Part shown: positions 1 through 12,295 of the stretch, one piece after another | How positions within the stretch are numbered: position 1 is the stretch's first letter | How the letters are laid out: each line of letters begins with the position of its first letter | Assembly: GCA_025917655.1 (NCBI GenBank) | Contig: CP084611.1 | Coordinates: forward strand, 310,001 to 374,000 | Source of the DNA: Chlorella sorokiniana | Lineage: Eukaryota; Chlorophyta; Trebouxiophyceae; Chlorellales; Chlorellaceae | DNA: 64,000 nucleotides | Reading direction: 5' to 3' | Translations under genes and position numbers: made by a program | The notes under the pieces: model-generated | What the model was told of the DNA's origin: nothing | Seen by the model: only the letters and a program-made list of their open reading frames with translations | Databases searched by the model: none

Positions 1-2127
1 CCTCCGGTGTGCGAGGGGCAGCAGGCAGGGCTGCCTCCGCTGCAGCGGCAACGAACCGCATTTGGGCCCCTTGCATGGAAAGAGAACCCGGGGTGTTCTC
101 ACTTCCTCGCCAGGGACCGGAGGTGGCTGGACATTGAGCAGAGTCGGGCGGCTCACCTGAGAGAGCACCAGCTGGATGCAGCCAAAGATGATGATGAACT
201 GCTGGAGCGTGATTGTGCTGCCCGAGTCGAACGACTGGTTCAGCGCCTGTGAGCAGGGCAGGGTGGCCAGCATGGCAGCGGTTGGTCGCCACACAGACCA
301 CACAGGACTGAAACGGCCCAGGGCACGGGGCGGTAGAGCAACGCGGGGTCGTGAGCGCGTGTGTGTTGGCAGCAGGCCCGCAGGCCGGATTGTTTACAAA
401 CCCATACAAGTTCAAAGGGAGCCACGATGACTCTAACGCAACATCAGCCACTTTGTACCATTCAGTCCGATCCTTCCAATCCCTCACCCACACCCACACG
501 CACTACCCACACACCCACACCACCACCTCCGCCTACCTTCATTGTGATGCCTGCAAAGATGCCCAGCGTGATGTTGTTGCCCAGCGAAGCAATCTGCTGG
601 AAGAACACCACTGCGTAGCTGGCCCACTTGCCTGCGAAGAGAAGGAAATAACGCAGCAGGCGCTTTTTGGAAGGTGATTGGGATGCAGCGGGGCCCTCGA
701 GGGGTTAGCCGGCCTTCGTGCGCTGGCAGGGCAGAGCACTGCTGGGTGCTCTCATGCCTGCTGAACCGCTGATGCAAGCGCGGGCGTCTTCTGTCCGGTT
801 GCGGCGAGGATGATAGCCTCGAAAACAAGATTGCAGACTCACCCGAAATGGAGAAGGCGACGTCACGGTACCGCACATACCGCACGCCGTTCCATTCGTG
901 CAGGCTCGCAAGCAGCACGGATGCGTACCACGTCACTGCGCAGGAGGCGGCAGGCATCGGTACCATAATGTAAGGTGGGTGGCAAGCATCAAGGGCGGGC
1001 CGGCGTGCGGGCAGGCAGGCAGGGTACCCAGGAGTTTGCGCCCGTCCTGCTGCCAGCGCCGCCAGCAGAACTGCGGCACATTGAAGCACCCCGGTCCCCG
1101 CTGGCTGGCGTGCGCTGCGCAACCTGCGGCTGCGCCTCCCTGCTGGCAAGCCTGCGGGCCCAGCCGTGGGGCTGCTGTGGGGACGCACCCACAATCCCCA
1201 TCAGGAGAGCCACCATTCCGGGCCCCCAGCCCAGGCCGGCGAATGCAAAGGGCAGGTAGGCATCTGCGCACGATTGGGTTGGGTTGGGGGAGGGGGCGTG
1301 GGCAGTGGGTGCAGTGCTTGTTGGTTGCCCAGCGCCGGCTGAAGACTTGAGTGTGGGGGCAGGGGCTGGCAGATGCGACGGGTCCCTGCCGGCCGGGCCC
1401 CGTAAGGTCCCCGTTACAGACGGGCATGCAGCTGTGGGCACGGCTGCAGGGCACGCGGCGCGCCAGGCTCACATGCCGCAGGGGTGGCGATGGTGGTGGC
1501 CAGGTGGTACCCGGCCCACGCCCAGGTGCCCTTGCCGATGTCGGTACGGAACGATTCCTTGGCCTGTGGGGGAGGGGAGGGGCGCAGGGCGAGGGGTCGA
1601 GCAAAATCAGGGGGCTCCACAGGGCAGCAGGTGGAGGAGGCAGCAGAAGGGTGGAGATGAGGATGGTCGAGAGCTGCTCTGGCAGGGCAAACGAGGGCAG
1701 GGCATGCAGCAGTTGCAGGGCGCGTGTGCAAGCCGCTGCCTGGAACGACGTGCTGGCAAGGCATGGCTTTGGGGGAGGGGGGCGAAGCGTGGGGAGGGCA
1801 GGGTGCGTATCAATGAGAGCAGCAAAGCGGCGGGAGCAGGCTGGGGCCTCGCTGGCTGGCCCCGCCGGTCGCCAGGGCCACGCAGGCTGAGGCCAGGCGC
1901 GCCCGCACAGGACACACCCCCAGCAGGCACGGGCGCAAGCAATCGCATGGATCCTGACATGCAGACTGTGGCGGGCTGCCTGTGCGTGCCTGATACTCTG
2001 CAGACGTGTCTTTCTCCGCGTCCGTTCCGGTGAAGCCAGTCATGCCCTTGCCGCTGAGGTCGGTGGGGGAGTCGCTGCCAGGCTTGCCCGGAGCCTCCGG
2101 GCGCAAGTCATCTGCCGTGTTTCTCAT
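1..2127 (-). CDS. Amino acid/auxin permease family (AAAP) transporter, 3' part missing
   Basis: Plasma-membrane type proton-coupled amino acid transporter related to plant AAP/LHT permeases (family inference). The ATG is at 2127. Coding exons in order are 2006-2127, 1473-1563, 1263 to about 1174, 843-935, 537-631 and 157-246, and all joins keep one frame with GT-AG introns. The first exon gives a hydrophilic N-terminus (MRNTADDLRPEAPG). The second gives the family entry motif FRTDIGKGTWAWAGYHLATT, and the third gives AYLPFAFAGLGWGPGMVALL, the first membrane helices. Later exons encode VTWYASVLLASLHEW and QQIASLGNNITLGIFAGIT, both typical of the family. After 157 no further exon is visible and the gene continues past the left edge, so substrate range cannot be judged. 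The family call is firm; the subfamily is not. Confidence 0.82.
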
Positions 2128-2356
2128 CGTCTACTGCCTCAATGAACGGGTGGCAGGGGTTTTGCAAAGGATGGGGAAGAAGGGCCACCAGGGGGCCTGC
2201 AGCGGACGCGGCGGCGGCGACAGCACCATGCATGTTCTCAGGAGTCAGGTGGTGCGGCTTTCGAAAGCCTCGGCATTGAACGCCGACACCTTCATGTAAT
2301 GGATAAAGACGCAGGATGCAATGATGGCGCGGCCAGTGGCCGGAGCTAGGCCACCT

Positions 2357-3152
2357 TCACATGGGGCCATCCCCGTGCAGCCTTGCATTACAAGGGCAGC
2401 GCGGGATGTGAATCATTGGGAGATCTACCTTTCTGTGAGTAGTGGTGTTGCGGGAGGGTGCACCGTGCGTGGCAGGGGCGGCTGTCTCCAGCGCACCTAT
2501 TGCGGGGCTGGCTGCACCGCAACAAGAACAATTGCACGGCTGTGATGGAAACAGGAAGGTATAAAGCGAAATGTTATAAACAGAACGGAGGGCTGCACGT
2601 TTTGTCTTTCCTGACACGCACGTGGGAGGGCCCCAGCGCACCCTCCAAAGTACCACCTTTTTGCGGGCAAACCCAGCGATGTGCATCGTCCTCCCCATGT
2701 ACTTTGCGGAGAGATGTAGTAACTGAAGGCGAGGAGATCCGGGATTGGTTTGCATCAGTCGCATCTGTGGCAGCAGCGGCAGTAGCGGCGGCAGCGACAA
2801 GCGACAGCACCGCTGCTGGCAGCGGCTCGCCAGCGTGCTGTCATCCCGCGGCTGGAGGGAGGTTGACAGTGTACTCACACTCTCCGTAGTATTCCAGAGC
2901 TTCACACTGTACTTTCGCAGCCTGCCCATTGTTGCATGTGGCGCCAAATGCCGCCGGCGGCAGCGCTGCTTGGCAGGCAGCAACCTGACTGGACTGGCAT
3001 CCGGTCCAGTTTGTTTGGCTGTACACTACCAGCAGTATGAGTAAGCTACATAAAAGGCTAGCGAAGGTCCTGCAGCAAGCAGCCTTCCAAGCAGCCCGCA
3101 TTTGTGGCAATGAGGCTGGCAGCAGCCTCAAGCTGCAGAATGTCCTCGGCAT
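2357..3152 (-). CDS. Possible small secreted or single-pass membrane protein
   Basis: I do not recognise this protein. An open frame starts at ATG 3152 (or 3101) and encodes a hydrophobic anchor or signal segment (FASLLCSLLILLVVY) followed by a cysteine-containing stretch ending QCEALEYYGE. A GT donor follows base 2879. A second exon, 2657-2722, can be joined in frame to give TTSLRKVHGEDDAHRWVCPQ. A third exon down to about 2357 is possible, but its frame is not settled. Base composition is lower in GC than the neighbours. It could be a real Cys-containing secreted protein or chance coding potential in the spacer between the permease and the agmatine deiminase gene. Confidence 0.3.
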
Positions 3153-3570
3153 GCGCAATGTGGTTGTTGAATCTTTCACTTCATTAAGTTCGCTAGATGG
3201 AATTCTCGTGTTGCGGGCCAGCCGGGAGATCAAGCAAGGCAGAATGCCTGCAGCCACAGTATCCAAACACTAGCAGCAGCTGCGGCGCCGCCAACCACGC
3301 TTGCCTGTGCGTCCAGCGGCCCTCCCTGGCGGAGCGCCCTGCCAGGCGGTAATCGTCTCTCAGTGGCTTATCTCAGAGATCTTGCGCAGGTGCCTGCGGC
3401 TTTCACCGCTGGAGCCAGGCACGCCACCGTGGCACCACCTCGTTGGACTCCGTCCATCGCATGCAGGATAAAAGCGCCTTCTCAACTCAACACATATGTC
3501 ATCCCATATCACTTCCATTCGCTCCGTCCACCCGTTGCCTTCCTTTTACCCTTCCTTTGACATCTCAACC
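3153..3570. other. Spacer upstream of agmatine deiminase
   Basis: No coding region is supported here. It must contain the 5' flank of the agmatine deiminase gene on the plus strand. AT content rises near 3480-3560, with pyrimidine-rich tracts just before the ATG at 3571. No clear TATA element was identified. Confidence 0.4.
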
Positions 3571-6500
3571 ATGCCTGCTGCCCTGACCGCACAGGTGAGG
3601 CCCACCAACCGCGTTAAGGGTCATCCACAGTCGAATTGCCAAGCCTACACCATTCCCTCTTGCGGTTCCCGTTGTCAGTGCGGCTATGCCCTGCGCCACC
3701 CCCTGCTCCCGGTTACTCACCCCAAGTCCATCCTGCCCTTTCCCTTTGCAGCGCCAGGGGCTGGCGCCCTCTACGGCGCGCGCACAGCCCCGCCTGGGTA
3801 AGCCCTTGCCCGGCCTGGGTAGGGGCCACCCAGCCGCCGCCGCTGCGCCATGCACAGCCGCTGCTGCCAGGCTCGACCCTCTCTTCCCTCTGTGAATGCA
3901 GGCCGCCGTGTGGGCATGACCACCCGCGCGGTCGCAGCCCCGGAGCAATCCATTTACGAGACCATCCAGCAGAACAAGGAGTTCCCTCCCGAGACGCAGG
4001 TGGGCCGGGGCGGCGGCGGTTGTGGGGGCAGGGTTCAGTGCGTGGGCCCGGCGCGGCCCCAAGGGCCGCCCTGCCTGGGCCCATCTTCTGACGTCAACCT
4101 TTGTTAACCGGGCAACCCCTTGGGCTGCCCCTCTCTGTGAAGTTGCGCTGTACGAAGCTTGCCCCCACTCATTCCCACCCGCTCCCACCCACCCCCTTGC
4201 AGTTCCCTTGGGGCTTCTCCCCGCCCCAGGGCTTTGTGCTGCCGCGGTACACCCCGCGCGCACCGCCCTCGGTGCCCACTCCCAAGCAGCTCGGCTACAC
4301 CATGCCCGGCGAGTTTGAGCAGCACGCCGCCTGCTGGATGGGCTGGCCCACCAGCGGCTACCTGTGGCGCGAGGGCGCCAAGCCGGCGCAGGAGCAGTAT
4401 GCTGGCATCGCCAAGGCCATCTCCCAGTTCGAGCCCCTGAAGATGATTGCATCCCCCGGCGCGGTGGGCCCCGCCGCACCGCTGCTGTTGCTCCAGCGCA
4501 GGCTGTTTAGCCTCCAGCACCGGCCTGCCCCGCCCGGCTGGGAACGCGCTGTTGGTGTGGGTTGCCTGCCCCCACTCCCTCCCTCGCTCACCACCCTGCT
4601 CCTCCCCTCTCTCCCTTTTTGAACAGGACGCCGAGCTGGCTCGCTCCTACTTCACCGACGCGCCCAACGTGGAGGTGGTTGAGATCCCCATCAAGGATGG
4701 CTGGACCCGCGACTGGGGCCCCAGCGTGAGGCTGCTGCGTGCTCGTGCGCCGCACTGCTGTTGCGACTGAACCGCTTGGCTGGCATTGTACGCACGCGTG
4801 CTTTGCAGACTCCTCGCACCGCAGCGCGGCACCTCTCGCCGCTTCGCTTCTCGGCTTGTGCGCCCTGTGCAGGGCATGCCCGCCTGGCAAGCCCTCATCC
4901 AGCAGTTCAGCCGCCCCGCGCCGCTGAGCCCACACCCCCACCTCCCCTGTGCCGCGCAGTTTGTGGCCAAGACGGAGGGCGGCAAGCGCACCGTGGCGGG
5001 CGTGCACTGGGACTACGACGGCTACGGCGCCACTCTGAAGAAGGTGTGTGTGTGTGAGTGTGTGTGGGGGGGGGGGGGCCTGGGAGTCGGCTCTCAGGCA
5101 GGAGCTGCGACCTGCGACGGAGACGTGCAGCCCGGCCTGGCCCCCTGTGACTTGAGTCGCTGGACAACGTTGCATTCAAGTCCCCTACATGCACTTCCTC
5201 CTTTGCTCACATCCCCCGCAACCTTACTGTTACTCTCCTTGCCTGTGCTGACACGACCCGTTTGCCCGCCCCCCCCTTCCCGCCCCCAGCTGCTGGGCCT
5301 GCCCACCTTCATGCCCGAGGAGGACTGGGCGGTGGACTACGCTGCCGGCCGCAAGCTGATCGAGTCCACCGGCTCCAAGGTGTTTGAGGCCCCCATCCAC
5401 ATCGAGGGCGGCTCCATCCACTCAGACGGCGAGGGGTGAGCGCCCGGCCTGCCCGCGCCGCCGCCAGCTCGCTCGGCGCTGGCCGGCGGCCCAACCCTGC
5501 CGCCTCCCGCCCGAGGGTGCCTGCTGAGCTGCGCCCTCCTGACCATGCCTCTTGCTTCGCCTGTGTAGCCGCCCCTTCTTGCCCATCTCCTCGCTGCTCT
5601 TTGCCCAACTTGCGAATCAGTTAGCTCTCCAGCTACCCCCACTGACCCCCCACCCCACCCGTTCCCCCAATCGATGCTGATTGCAGCACCCTTGTGGTCA
5701 CCGAGGAGTGCCTGCTGCACCCCTCCCGCAACCCCCACTACGGCAAGGCGGGGATCGAGGCTGTGCTGAAGGAGTACCTGGGCCTGGAGAAGATCATCTG
5801 GCTGTGGAAGGGCGTGGCGGGCGACGACTCGGTGGTCAACGGCCACGTCGGTGAGTGCGCCAGCCTGGCGGGGGTGGGGGTGGGCGGCGGCGCTGCAGCT
5901 GGCTGTGACAGCGGGAGGAGGGTGGGGAAGGGAGCCGCGGTTTGCGCGCACAGCGACCCTGAGCTTGCGGGTGATGTAAACGGCGCGCTGCGCGCCGCTC
6001 TGGCTAGGGTCAGTGAAGCGGTTGGAGGCACCTCTTCCCGCCGCTGCCGCCGCCCTCCTCCCAGCCGCTTCCGGCTGCCCATGCCCTTTCCCTGTCGGTG
6101 CTGACTCACTCGCCATCTGTCCCGCTTCTGCTCCCGCAGACAACTTCTGCTGCTTCCTGGCCCCGGGCGTGGTGGCGCTGGCGTGGCCCAACGACGAGAA
6201 CGACTTCAACGACCCGCAGTACGAGATCTCGATGGATGCTTACGAGCGGCTGAGCAACACCACCGGTGCGCTCCTAGGTTCTCTCACAAGAGTCAGGGAT
6301 CGCGTGCTGTGGGAATGAAGGGGAATGAAGCGAAGAGATGCACCCACCATGCAGAGTGTGCTGGCGTGGTTGACGTCGCCCCCGGCTGCGCAACCCTCCA
6401 TACTTGCCCTGACCTGCATTGCGCTGTCCCTGCGACCTCGTGCAGACGCCAAGGGCCGCAAGCTGAAGATTGTCAAGGTGCCCTGCCCGCCCGCCATCTT

Positions 6501-7586
6501 CCGCACGTACCGCGAGGCCGGCGGCCTGCTGGTGAGCCTGCCTGCCCTGCTGTGTGTGCACAGCACAGCACTGAGCCCTGCGCATGTTGCTCTTATTGCC
6601 AGGCATGCCTTAGACTGCGCTAGCTCACCCGGTGCCGCCCCCGTCACGGGTCTCCCTCTCGGTCTTGTTTTTTTATCTTTCCCTCCCTCTGTCTTCTCAA
6701 CTTTTCCCTTTTCCAGCCCGACCACTACGACAAGGGCTACACCCCCGCATCCCCGGCGAGCGGCTGTCCGCCTCCTACATCAACCACTACAAGGCCAACG
6801 GCGGCGCGGTGCTCAGCAAGGTGGGAGCACCGCCGGATTCCCTGTGTGTGTTTGTGGTGGTGGGTGTGGTGGTGGTGTGTGTGTGTGTGGGGGGGGGCAT
6901 GAGTGCTTGGATGTGAGTGGGCGGGTGGGTGGGTTGATGGCCTCAGAAGCGGTCAGATGGCTGACCTTAGGCACGGTCCAGGCTGAATGCATCGGGGGGT
7001 GGGTGTGGGGGCAGACCAGTCCAGCAGCCAGTGCCCAGCCGCTTGCGCTCGAGAACGTGGCAGTGACTTTGTTGGCTGCTGCTCCCTGCTCCCGCAGTTT
7101 GGCGCGGGCTCTGCCATGGCTGACCAGCGCGCTCTGGACATCCTGGGCGAGGCGTACTGCAAGTGAGAGGCTGGCGGTGCAGGCGGTACACGCAGCGTAC
7201 CCGCAGGTTGCTGCGACGCTGCACGCCACACCGCAGGGTGCCGCGCTCCCATCAAACTGCACACGGCTGGCTTTCCTCTGAGCCAGTGCCTCTTTTCCTC
7301 GTGGCTTCCCCTGTTGCAGGTACCTCGACCCCAACACCAAGGTGGTGAACGTTGACTCGCGCGAGGTGCTGCTGAACGCGGGCAACGTCCACTGGTGAGC
7401 CTTGCTTCAGCTGCCTTCCCTCGTGTCCTCGCGGTGCTGCTGATGTTTTGTGGCAGGCTTGGGTCGTCTTGCGGTGTGAAGGCAAGCATCACTGATTCAA
7501 GACCTGCTGACGGCTTGCCATGGCCCCCACTTCCTCCCTTCTCCCCTGCCTGCAGCATCACCCAGCAGCAGCCGGCCGAGTGGTGA
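3571..7586 (+). CDS. AIH: Agmatine deiminase (agmatine iminohydrolase), probably plastid-targeted
   Basis: Hydrolyses agmatine to N-carbamoylputrescine and ammonia in the plant polyamine pathway (known for the family). Exons: 3571-3594, 3752-3797, 3902-3999, 4203-4463, 4627-4725, 4960-5043, 5290-5435, 5687-5850, 6140-6265, 6446-6531, 6717-6820, 7098-7162, 7320-7394, 7556-7586. All introns are GT-AG. Exons 1-3 encode an Arg/Ala/Ser-rich leader (MPAALTAQ, then RQGLAPSTARAQPRLG), which looks like a transit peptide. Family motifs are GWTRDWGPS, HIEGGSIHSDGEG, LVVTEECLLHPSRNP, VDNFCCFLAPGVV and the catalytic cysteine region GNVHCITQQQPAE just before the stop. Exon 11 is 104 nt where 105 are needed: DHYDKGYTP and RIPGERLSASY lie in different frames across the C run at 6742-6746, so one C appears to be missing. 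Confidence 0.95.
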
Positions 7587-8236
7587 GCGGCCGCCCGGCG
7601 CTGCCGCCACCACGACGCGCTGCCGCTGGCGCTGGTGCGTGCCGCGTGGCTGCGGTTGCTGCGTGGCGCAGGCGTCCTCGCCCCCGGCCTTGCCCGCTGG
7701 GGCGTGGGTGCTCTGGGCCCTGGAGCGCCGACCCGTCCCCGCAGTACGAACTAGCACAGCTGGCGCCGCACCCATGTTTTTGCTGAACATATCTGTTGCT
7801 CGCCGCTCTGCCGCAGTTCCTGTGTACTCCACATATCTGACGAATTGTTAGCTCCACCGTTTGTTGTCTGCCCTTGTTGTCATTGTGAGCGTGGGCCTTC
7901 ACCCAGCCGGCTGGCACCCAGCCGCTTTTTCTCGGTGCTTGCCCCTAGTCCCTTTTGTGCTCTCCAGCATGCAACCCCTCCCTGAACCCTGCACCCACCT
8001 GGTAGAATGACGATGCATCCCATTGCGATGTAACCATCAGCTGTTGACTATGGGCGCCAAGAAGCAGGCTGTGTGCTGGGGTGCAGAGCTCAGCGTGGCA
8101 CTTGGAGACAGCTGAGGGCTGTGGTGGGATCCGGGGCTCAGTGTCTTCGACTGAACCTACCCGCCTGTCCCATTTTTGCCATCCACACCTGGCAAGCTGG
8201 AGGAGTAACACACGGCGTCTAGGGCTAGCGAGGCCC
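7587..8236. other. Spacer between agmatine deiminase and the next gene
   Basis: 3' flank of agmatine deiminase and 5' flank of the following plus-strand gene. I see no conserved coding exon. The following gene could start earlier at 8081 in the same frame, but the ATG at 8237 is preferred because the residues before it look unstructured and rich in Ser/Thr/His. Confidence 0.4.
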
Positions 8237-11200
8237 ATGGCCCGGCGGGGCCTGCGGTTCACCGTCTCTCTCGGAGCGAAGAGCAGCTCCAACTGCCGCA
8301 TTCTGTTGGTGGAGGTGGACACCTCCCGCGCTGCGGTGAGCGCAGCCGCCCAGCGGCTCCATGCTTGCCTGCAGCTGGTGCTGAGCGCACTCAACACAGC
8401 CGCGCACCCTTGAGCAACCCAGCGCATGGCGGCAGCGCTGGCCGATGGAAGCGCGCTCCTCCCGTCGCTGCCGCCGCCGTCTGCCCCCACCAGCTGCCAG
8501 GTTGCCCCTCCCGACACATCCCTGCTCTAGCGCCATCAACTCATCAGTTGCTGACCCACTCTGCTCTGCTCGTTGCTTGGCGCTGCAGAAGGAGATCCGC
8601 TGCTCGCACACCGGGGGCGACGCCTGGACGTATGTCGACCCGGCGGCTGGCAGCGCTGCGGGCGGCAGCGATGCGTCGCCGCCGCTCAAGTGCAACGCGT
8701 GGGACCGCAAGGGCCGCAACCCAGCCATGAACGTGTATGTGCACCTGGCCAGCGGTGGCGGTGCCACGGTGCCCGCACGAGACCCTGGAAGCGGCGGCAC
8801 AGGCGCCTCCGCCGCCACCGGCTGCCCCCGGGCGAGGAAAGCGAGTCGGCTCGTTGCAAGCTGGGCATCCTCGTCACGCATGCCCTGCCCAAGCTGGCGG
8901 CGCGACTGGGCGGCTACGAGCAGCTGTGCCTGGACTGGGTGACGTGGCGGTGCGAGGAGGGCGGCGGCGGCGCCCCGCCCCCGCCAGCGTTGTGCCGCTG
9001 CCCGGCCGGCAGCAGGACGAGGCGCACTGGTGGCAGCTGCGCCAGCTGGTGCGCTGCGGCCAGTGTGGTCCTTTGCTGTCGTTCCTTCTAATTCATTGAG
9101 GAAGGGACCGGAGGATGGGTGCTGCTGGGCAGCCGCTCTGCTTTCCAGGCACCGCGCGCCGCCCCTTTTGCTTGCCACCCACCACCCCACAACCACCCGC
9201 TGCGCTGCCTGCTCCGCTGTAATGCTGCCCTGCAGGCCAAAGAGAAGGAGACTGGGATGGGCACCGCGGATGTGTCGCGTTCCGTTCAGCTGGACTCGAT
9301 TGAGGAGGTGGCGCTGCGAAGGGCAAAGGTGGGCGTGCCGCCGCCGTTCGCCGCCCTCGCCGCCCTGTCCTGTTCCTTTCCTGTTTAAGGCGAGCTCGCA
9401 ACATGGGCAGCCTGCAAGCTGGCTTGCCACCGGCCCTTCCGTTAGAATGCTGCTTGCACCCTGGTTGCTGACAATGAGGCGCTCTCCCCGCGCTCACGGC
9501 AGCCAGCCGTCCCCCCCTCCCGCTGCGGGTCCCCAGCAGCCGCGCGCCGCACCTCGCTCGTGCTCAGTTCGAATCACCCTCCTCAGTTCGAATTACCCTC
9601 CCCTTCAGTCGCCACCAGTCATGCAGCTCCCGTACACACCGCCACGGCTTGCCGCCCCCTGCCGCTGCCGCAGGAGACGCTGGTGGAGGCGGCGCGGCAC
9701 TTTGGGCCCGAGGCCGTCGCCAAGGTGTCGCGTCTGACCGTGAGGAAGCTGTACCAGCGGGAGTACCACTTCTTTGACGGGGACCAAGGCAAGCGCGGCA
9801 TGCTCAGCATGCACAGCGTGGCTTTGCAGCACAAGGCAGCCTGCGGGCTGCACCATGCCCCGCCTTGCTTTCCTCGGGGTTCCTTCAGCACCACGGCCGC
9901 ACTGTGGCCAGATGTTGGGAGCGCTGTGCGCGCCAGCGCTTGCCTGCCATCGCGCCCCACCCTTGCGACTGCTTGTGTGGCCCCTGCCCTCTTCAGACGT
10001 GGCAGACTCGCGGCGGCACGCGCTGGAATGGGCGGTCGGCCTGGCCGAGGTGGAAGAAATGCTTTCCACCAACGCCGAGGCGAGGGCCAAACTGAACGAG
10101 AGGCTGACCGGCGTCAGCGGCGGCGGCGGCGGCGGCGGCAGTGGCGGCGCGCAGCGCAAGCGTGCGCGCGCAGCACAGGGGGCGGGCGGCGGCAGCCGCC
10201 GCGTCGTTCTTCTGCGCGGGCGGCCGGCGGCCGCAGGGGCTGGCGCCACATGTGGACGGCGTTGGCCCACCGCCGCTGGTTGCTCGGGAGTCTTTGCTGG
10301 CCCCTGCAGCAAGTGGCGGCCTCGCCGGCCGGCCTCAGCACCTGGCAACACAGCCAGGCGGCGGCGCAGGGGCTCTCCAGGCCGCCCTGGCAGCGCAGGC
10401 GGCCGCTATGCCGCGGATGAGCGCACCGCGCGCGCTGGCGGCGCCTCCGCCGTCGCTGCTGCCGCCGGGCGCGGTGGCCATGCCTACGCCGGCAGCTTCC
10501 TGCAGCTGCCCTCCTTCTCGGAGGTTTTGGCGGTACCAATGGGGCCGCCGCATGAGGTGCACCCTTTCCGCACGGTGCAGCAGCCGGCGGCGGACGCAGC
10601 CCCCAGCCCGCCTCGCCCCCGGCGGCGGCGGCGGCGGCTGCAGGAGTGGCCCCTGCGGCGGCTCCCGCAGCAGCGCAGGCCGAGCCCGACCCCACCACCG
10701 GCTCCCTTCCCTTCTCGGAGTGGCTGCAGCAGCTGGGCACAGAGCCCAGCTTCCCGCCGCTCAGCTTGATTGCGGCGGCGCCGGCGGGCTCGCCGCGGGC
10801 GGGCACGTGCAGGAGGCGGAGCAGGCTGGGCACCCTGCTGCACCTGCCGAAGGGCCACACCTGCAGCGCTCTGGCAGCAACGGGCAGCAGCTGGGCGGCG
10901 GCGGCGCCGCGCAGCCGCTGCCCCGCCTGCACCAGTCGGGCAGCCTGTCGCAGCTGGCGCGCGTCGGCAGCCTGGCGGGGCGCCAGGCCGGCCCACACAC
11001 GCCGGCGCTGCCGCCCCTGCAGCCTCGCTGTCGCCTCGGGCTGCGCCAGCTGGGCCGCCCGCCGACGCCGACGCCTCTGGAGAGCTGGTTCCGCTGGACG
11101 CTGCGCTGGAGGCTTGGGAGCAGCACGATGCGGTGCGGCGGGAGCTGCGGGAAGCGCTGGCGCGGCTGGAGGAGCAGGGGCGGCGCCTGCAAGGGCTGGA

Positions 11201-11675
11201 GCAAGAGAAGGAGGCTCTCCAACAGGCCCTGGCTGCCGCCCGCAGCCAGCGATCTTCTGCCGCCGGCACCCACGGAGGCAGCAGCGGGGGTCGCAGGGCG
11301 GCAGCGGCGGCAGCTCCCCGCGGCGTGCTGGACGGCCCGGCGGCGGCGGCGGCGGCGGCGGCCGCCGCCGCCGCCGCCGCCAAGGCCGCCGCCGCGGCGC
11401 AGCTGGCCGACCTGCGGGCGCTGTTCCCGCAAGGCCTGCAGCTGCAGCTGGCGCAGCTGTTTGCGCAGCGGCGGGAGCTGCAGCCCTTTGCGCCCGCCAT
11501 ACAACAGCTCTGCCTCACCGCTGTGGATAAAGCCATGGGCCTCTACGCCGCACTCGCCGCAGGGGCCGCCCCCGCTGCTGCCGCAGCAGGCGCGGTGTCG
11601 GCGGGGGATGCCGCGCCCAGCCCCTCTCCGGTGCAGGCCTTCCCGCGGCAGCAGCTGCCGCCGCTTCAGCGCTGA
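8237..11675 (+). CDS. Unrecognised large protein with coiled coil and poly-Ala tract
   Basis: I do not recognise this gene. Supported exons: 8237-8335 (MARRGLRFTVSLGAKSSSN), 8589 to about 9063, 9236-9328, 9674-9788 and 9997-11675. Readable blocks include NPAMNVYVHLASGG, LGILVTHALPKLAARLGGYE, DEAHWWQLRQLVR, RLTVRKLYQREYHFFDG and ALEWAVGLAEVEEML. The C-terminal third is low-complexity (Gly, Ala, Pro, Ser), then a predicted coiled coil (DAVRRELREALARLEEQGRR), a run of at least 14 alanines near 11341-11390, and a final alpha-helical block with LFAQRRELQPFAPAIQQL. The intron after 9788 has a GC donor. Coherent coding segments change frame several times, at 8825-8829, near 8975 and repeatedly in 10200-11050, mostly at G/C runs. 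A nuclear or scaffold role is possible, but nothing in the sequence proves it. Confidence 0.6.
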
Positions 11676-12295
11676 GGGCGGCGCAAGGGCTTCCTCAGTG
11701 ACACCACACGCCTGACGCATCCATCATCATATAAAAAAAGTCCTGCACTCTTCACCCCTTTGTTCCCACAACCCTTGTGTGTGCTGTAGCGCTGCCCAGT
11801 TCCATCTGGGTCTGTGCCAGACCCTCCCTTTCCCTTGGACCAGCTTCCCAGCAGTTTTTGCTGCCGCGCAACGTAGCCGGCAGCGCCCCCTAGCGACGCA
11901 TGTCTGCCTTCAGAAAACCGGCCCGGGACTGAGCTTCTTGCCAACATAATGCCGCTGTACAACGCCGAAATGCTCCACACACCCCTCTTTGATTGAACTT
12001 GCCTAGTGCCCTGACCCCCTTCGCCCCAGCCCCTGCTGTTCTTCTCCCGACCTGGCCGCTCCCGTCTCTTACTTCTTGGGAGCTCGGCTCTATAGCGTGC
12101 GGCTTTCGACAACCAATAAAGGTACACCCATACGGCTGCTCTACTTACAGATATGTAATTCCCACTACCCTGGCAAGCGGGGCGCATGAGGTTGGCGTTC
12201 CCCTCAGAGTGGGGGTGGTCGCCGGTCGGCGGTGGCTGCTTACCATTCACCATCTAAACCCTAGCTGCCGTGCTGTCTGTTTCGTTCAATCGCGT
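11676..12295. other. Spacer before the RCC1-repeat gene
   Basis: No coding exon is supported. The stretch is less GC-rich than the flanking genes and contains an AT-rich patch at 11730-11750 and another (ccaataaagg) near 12111-12120. It holds the 3' flank of the coiled-coil gene and the 5' flank of the RCC1-repeat gene. Confidence 0.4.

Noticed and set aside
9560-9600. Duplicated ttcgaa-containing words resembling a tRNA B box
   Set aside because: No matching A box or cloverleaf could be folded around them. They lie in an intron of the coiled-coil gene.
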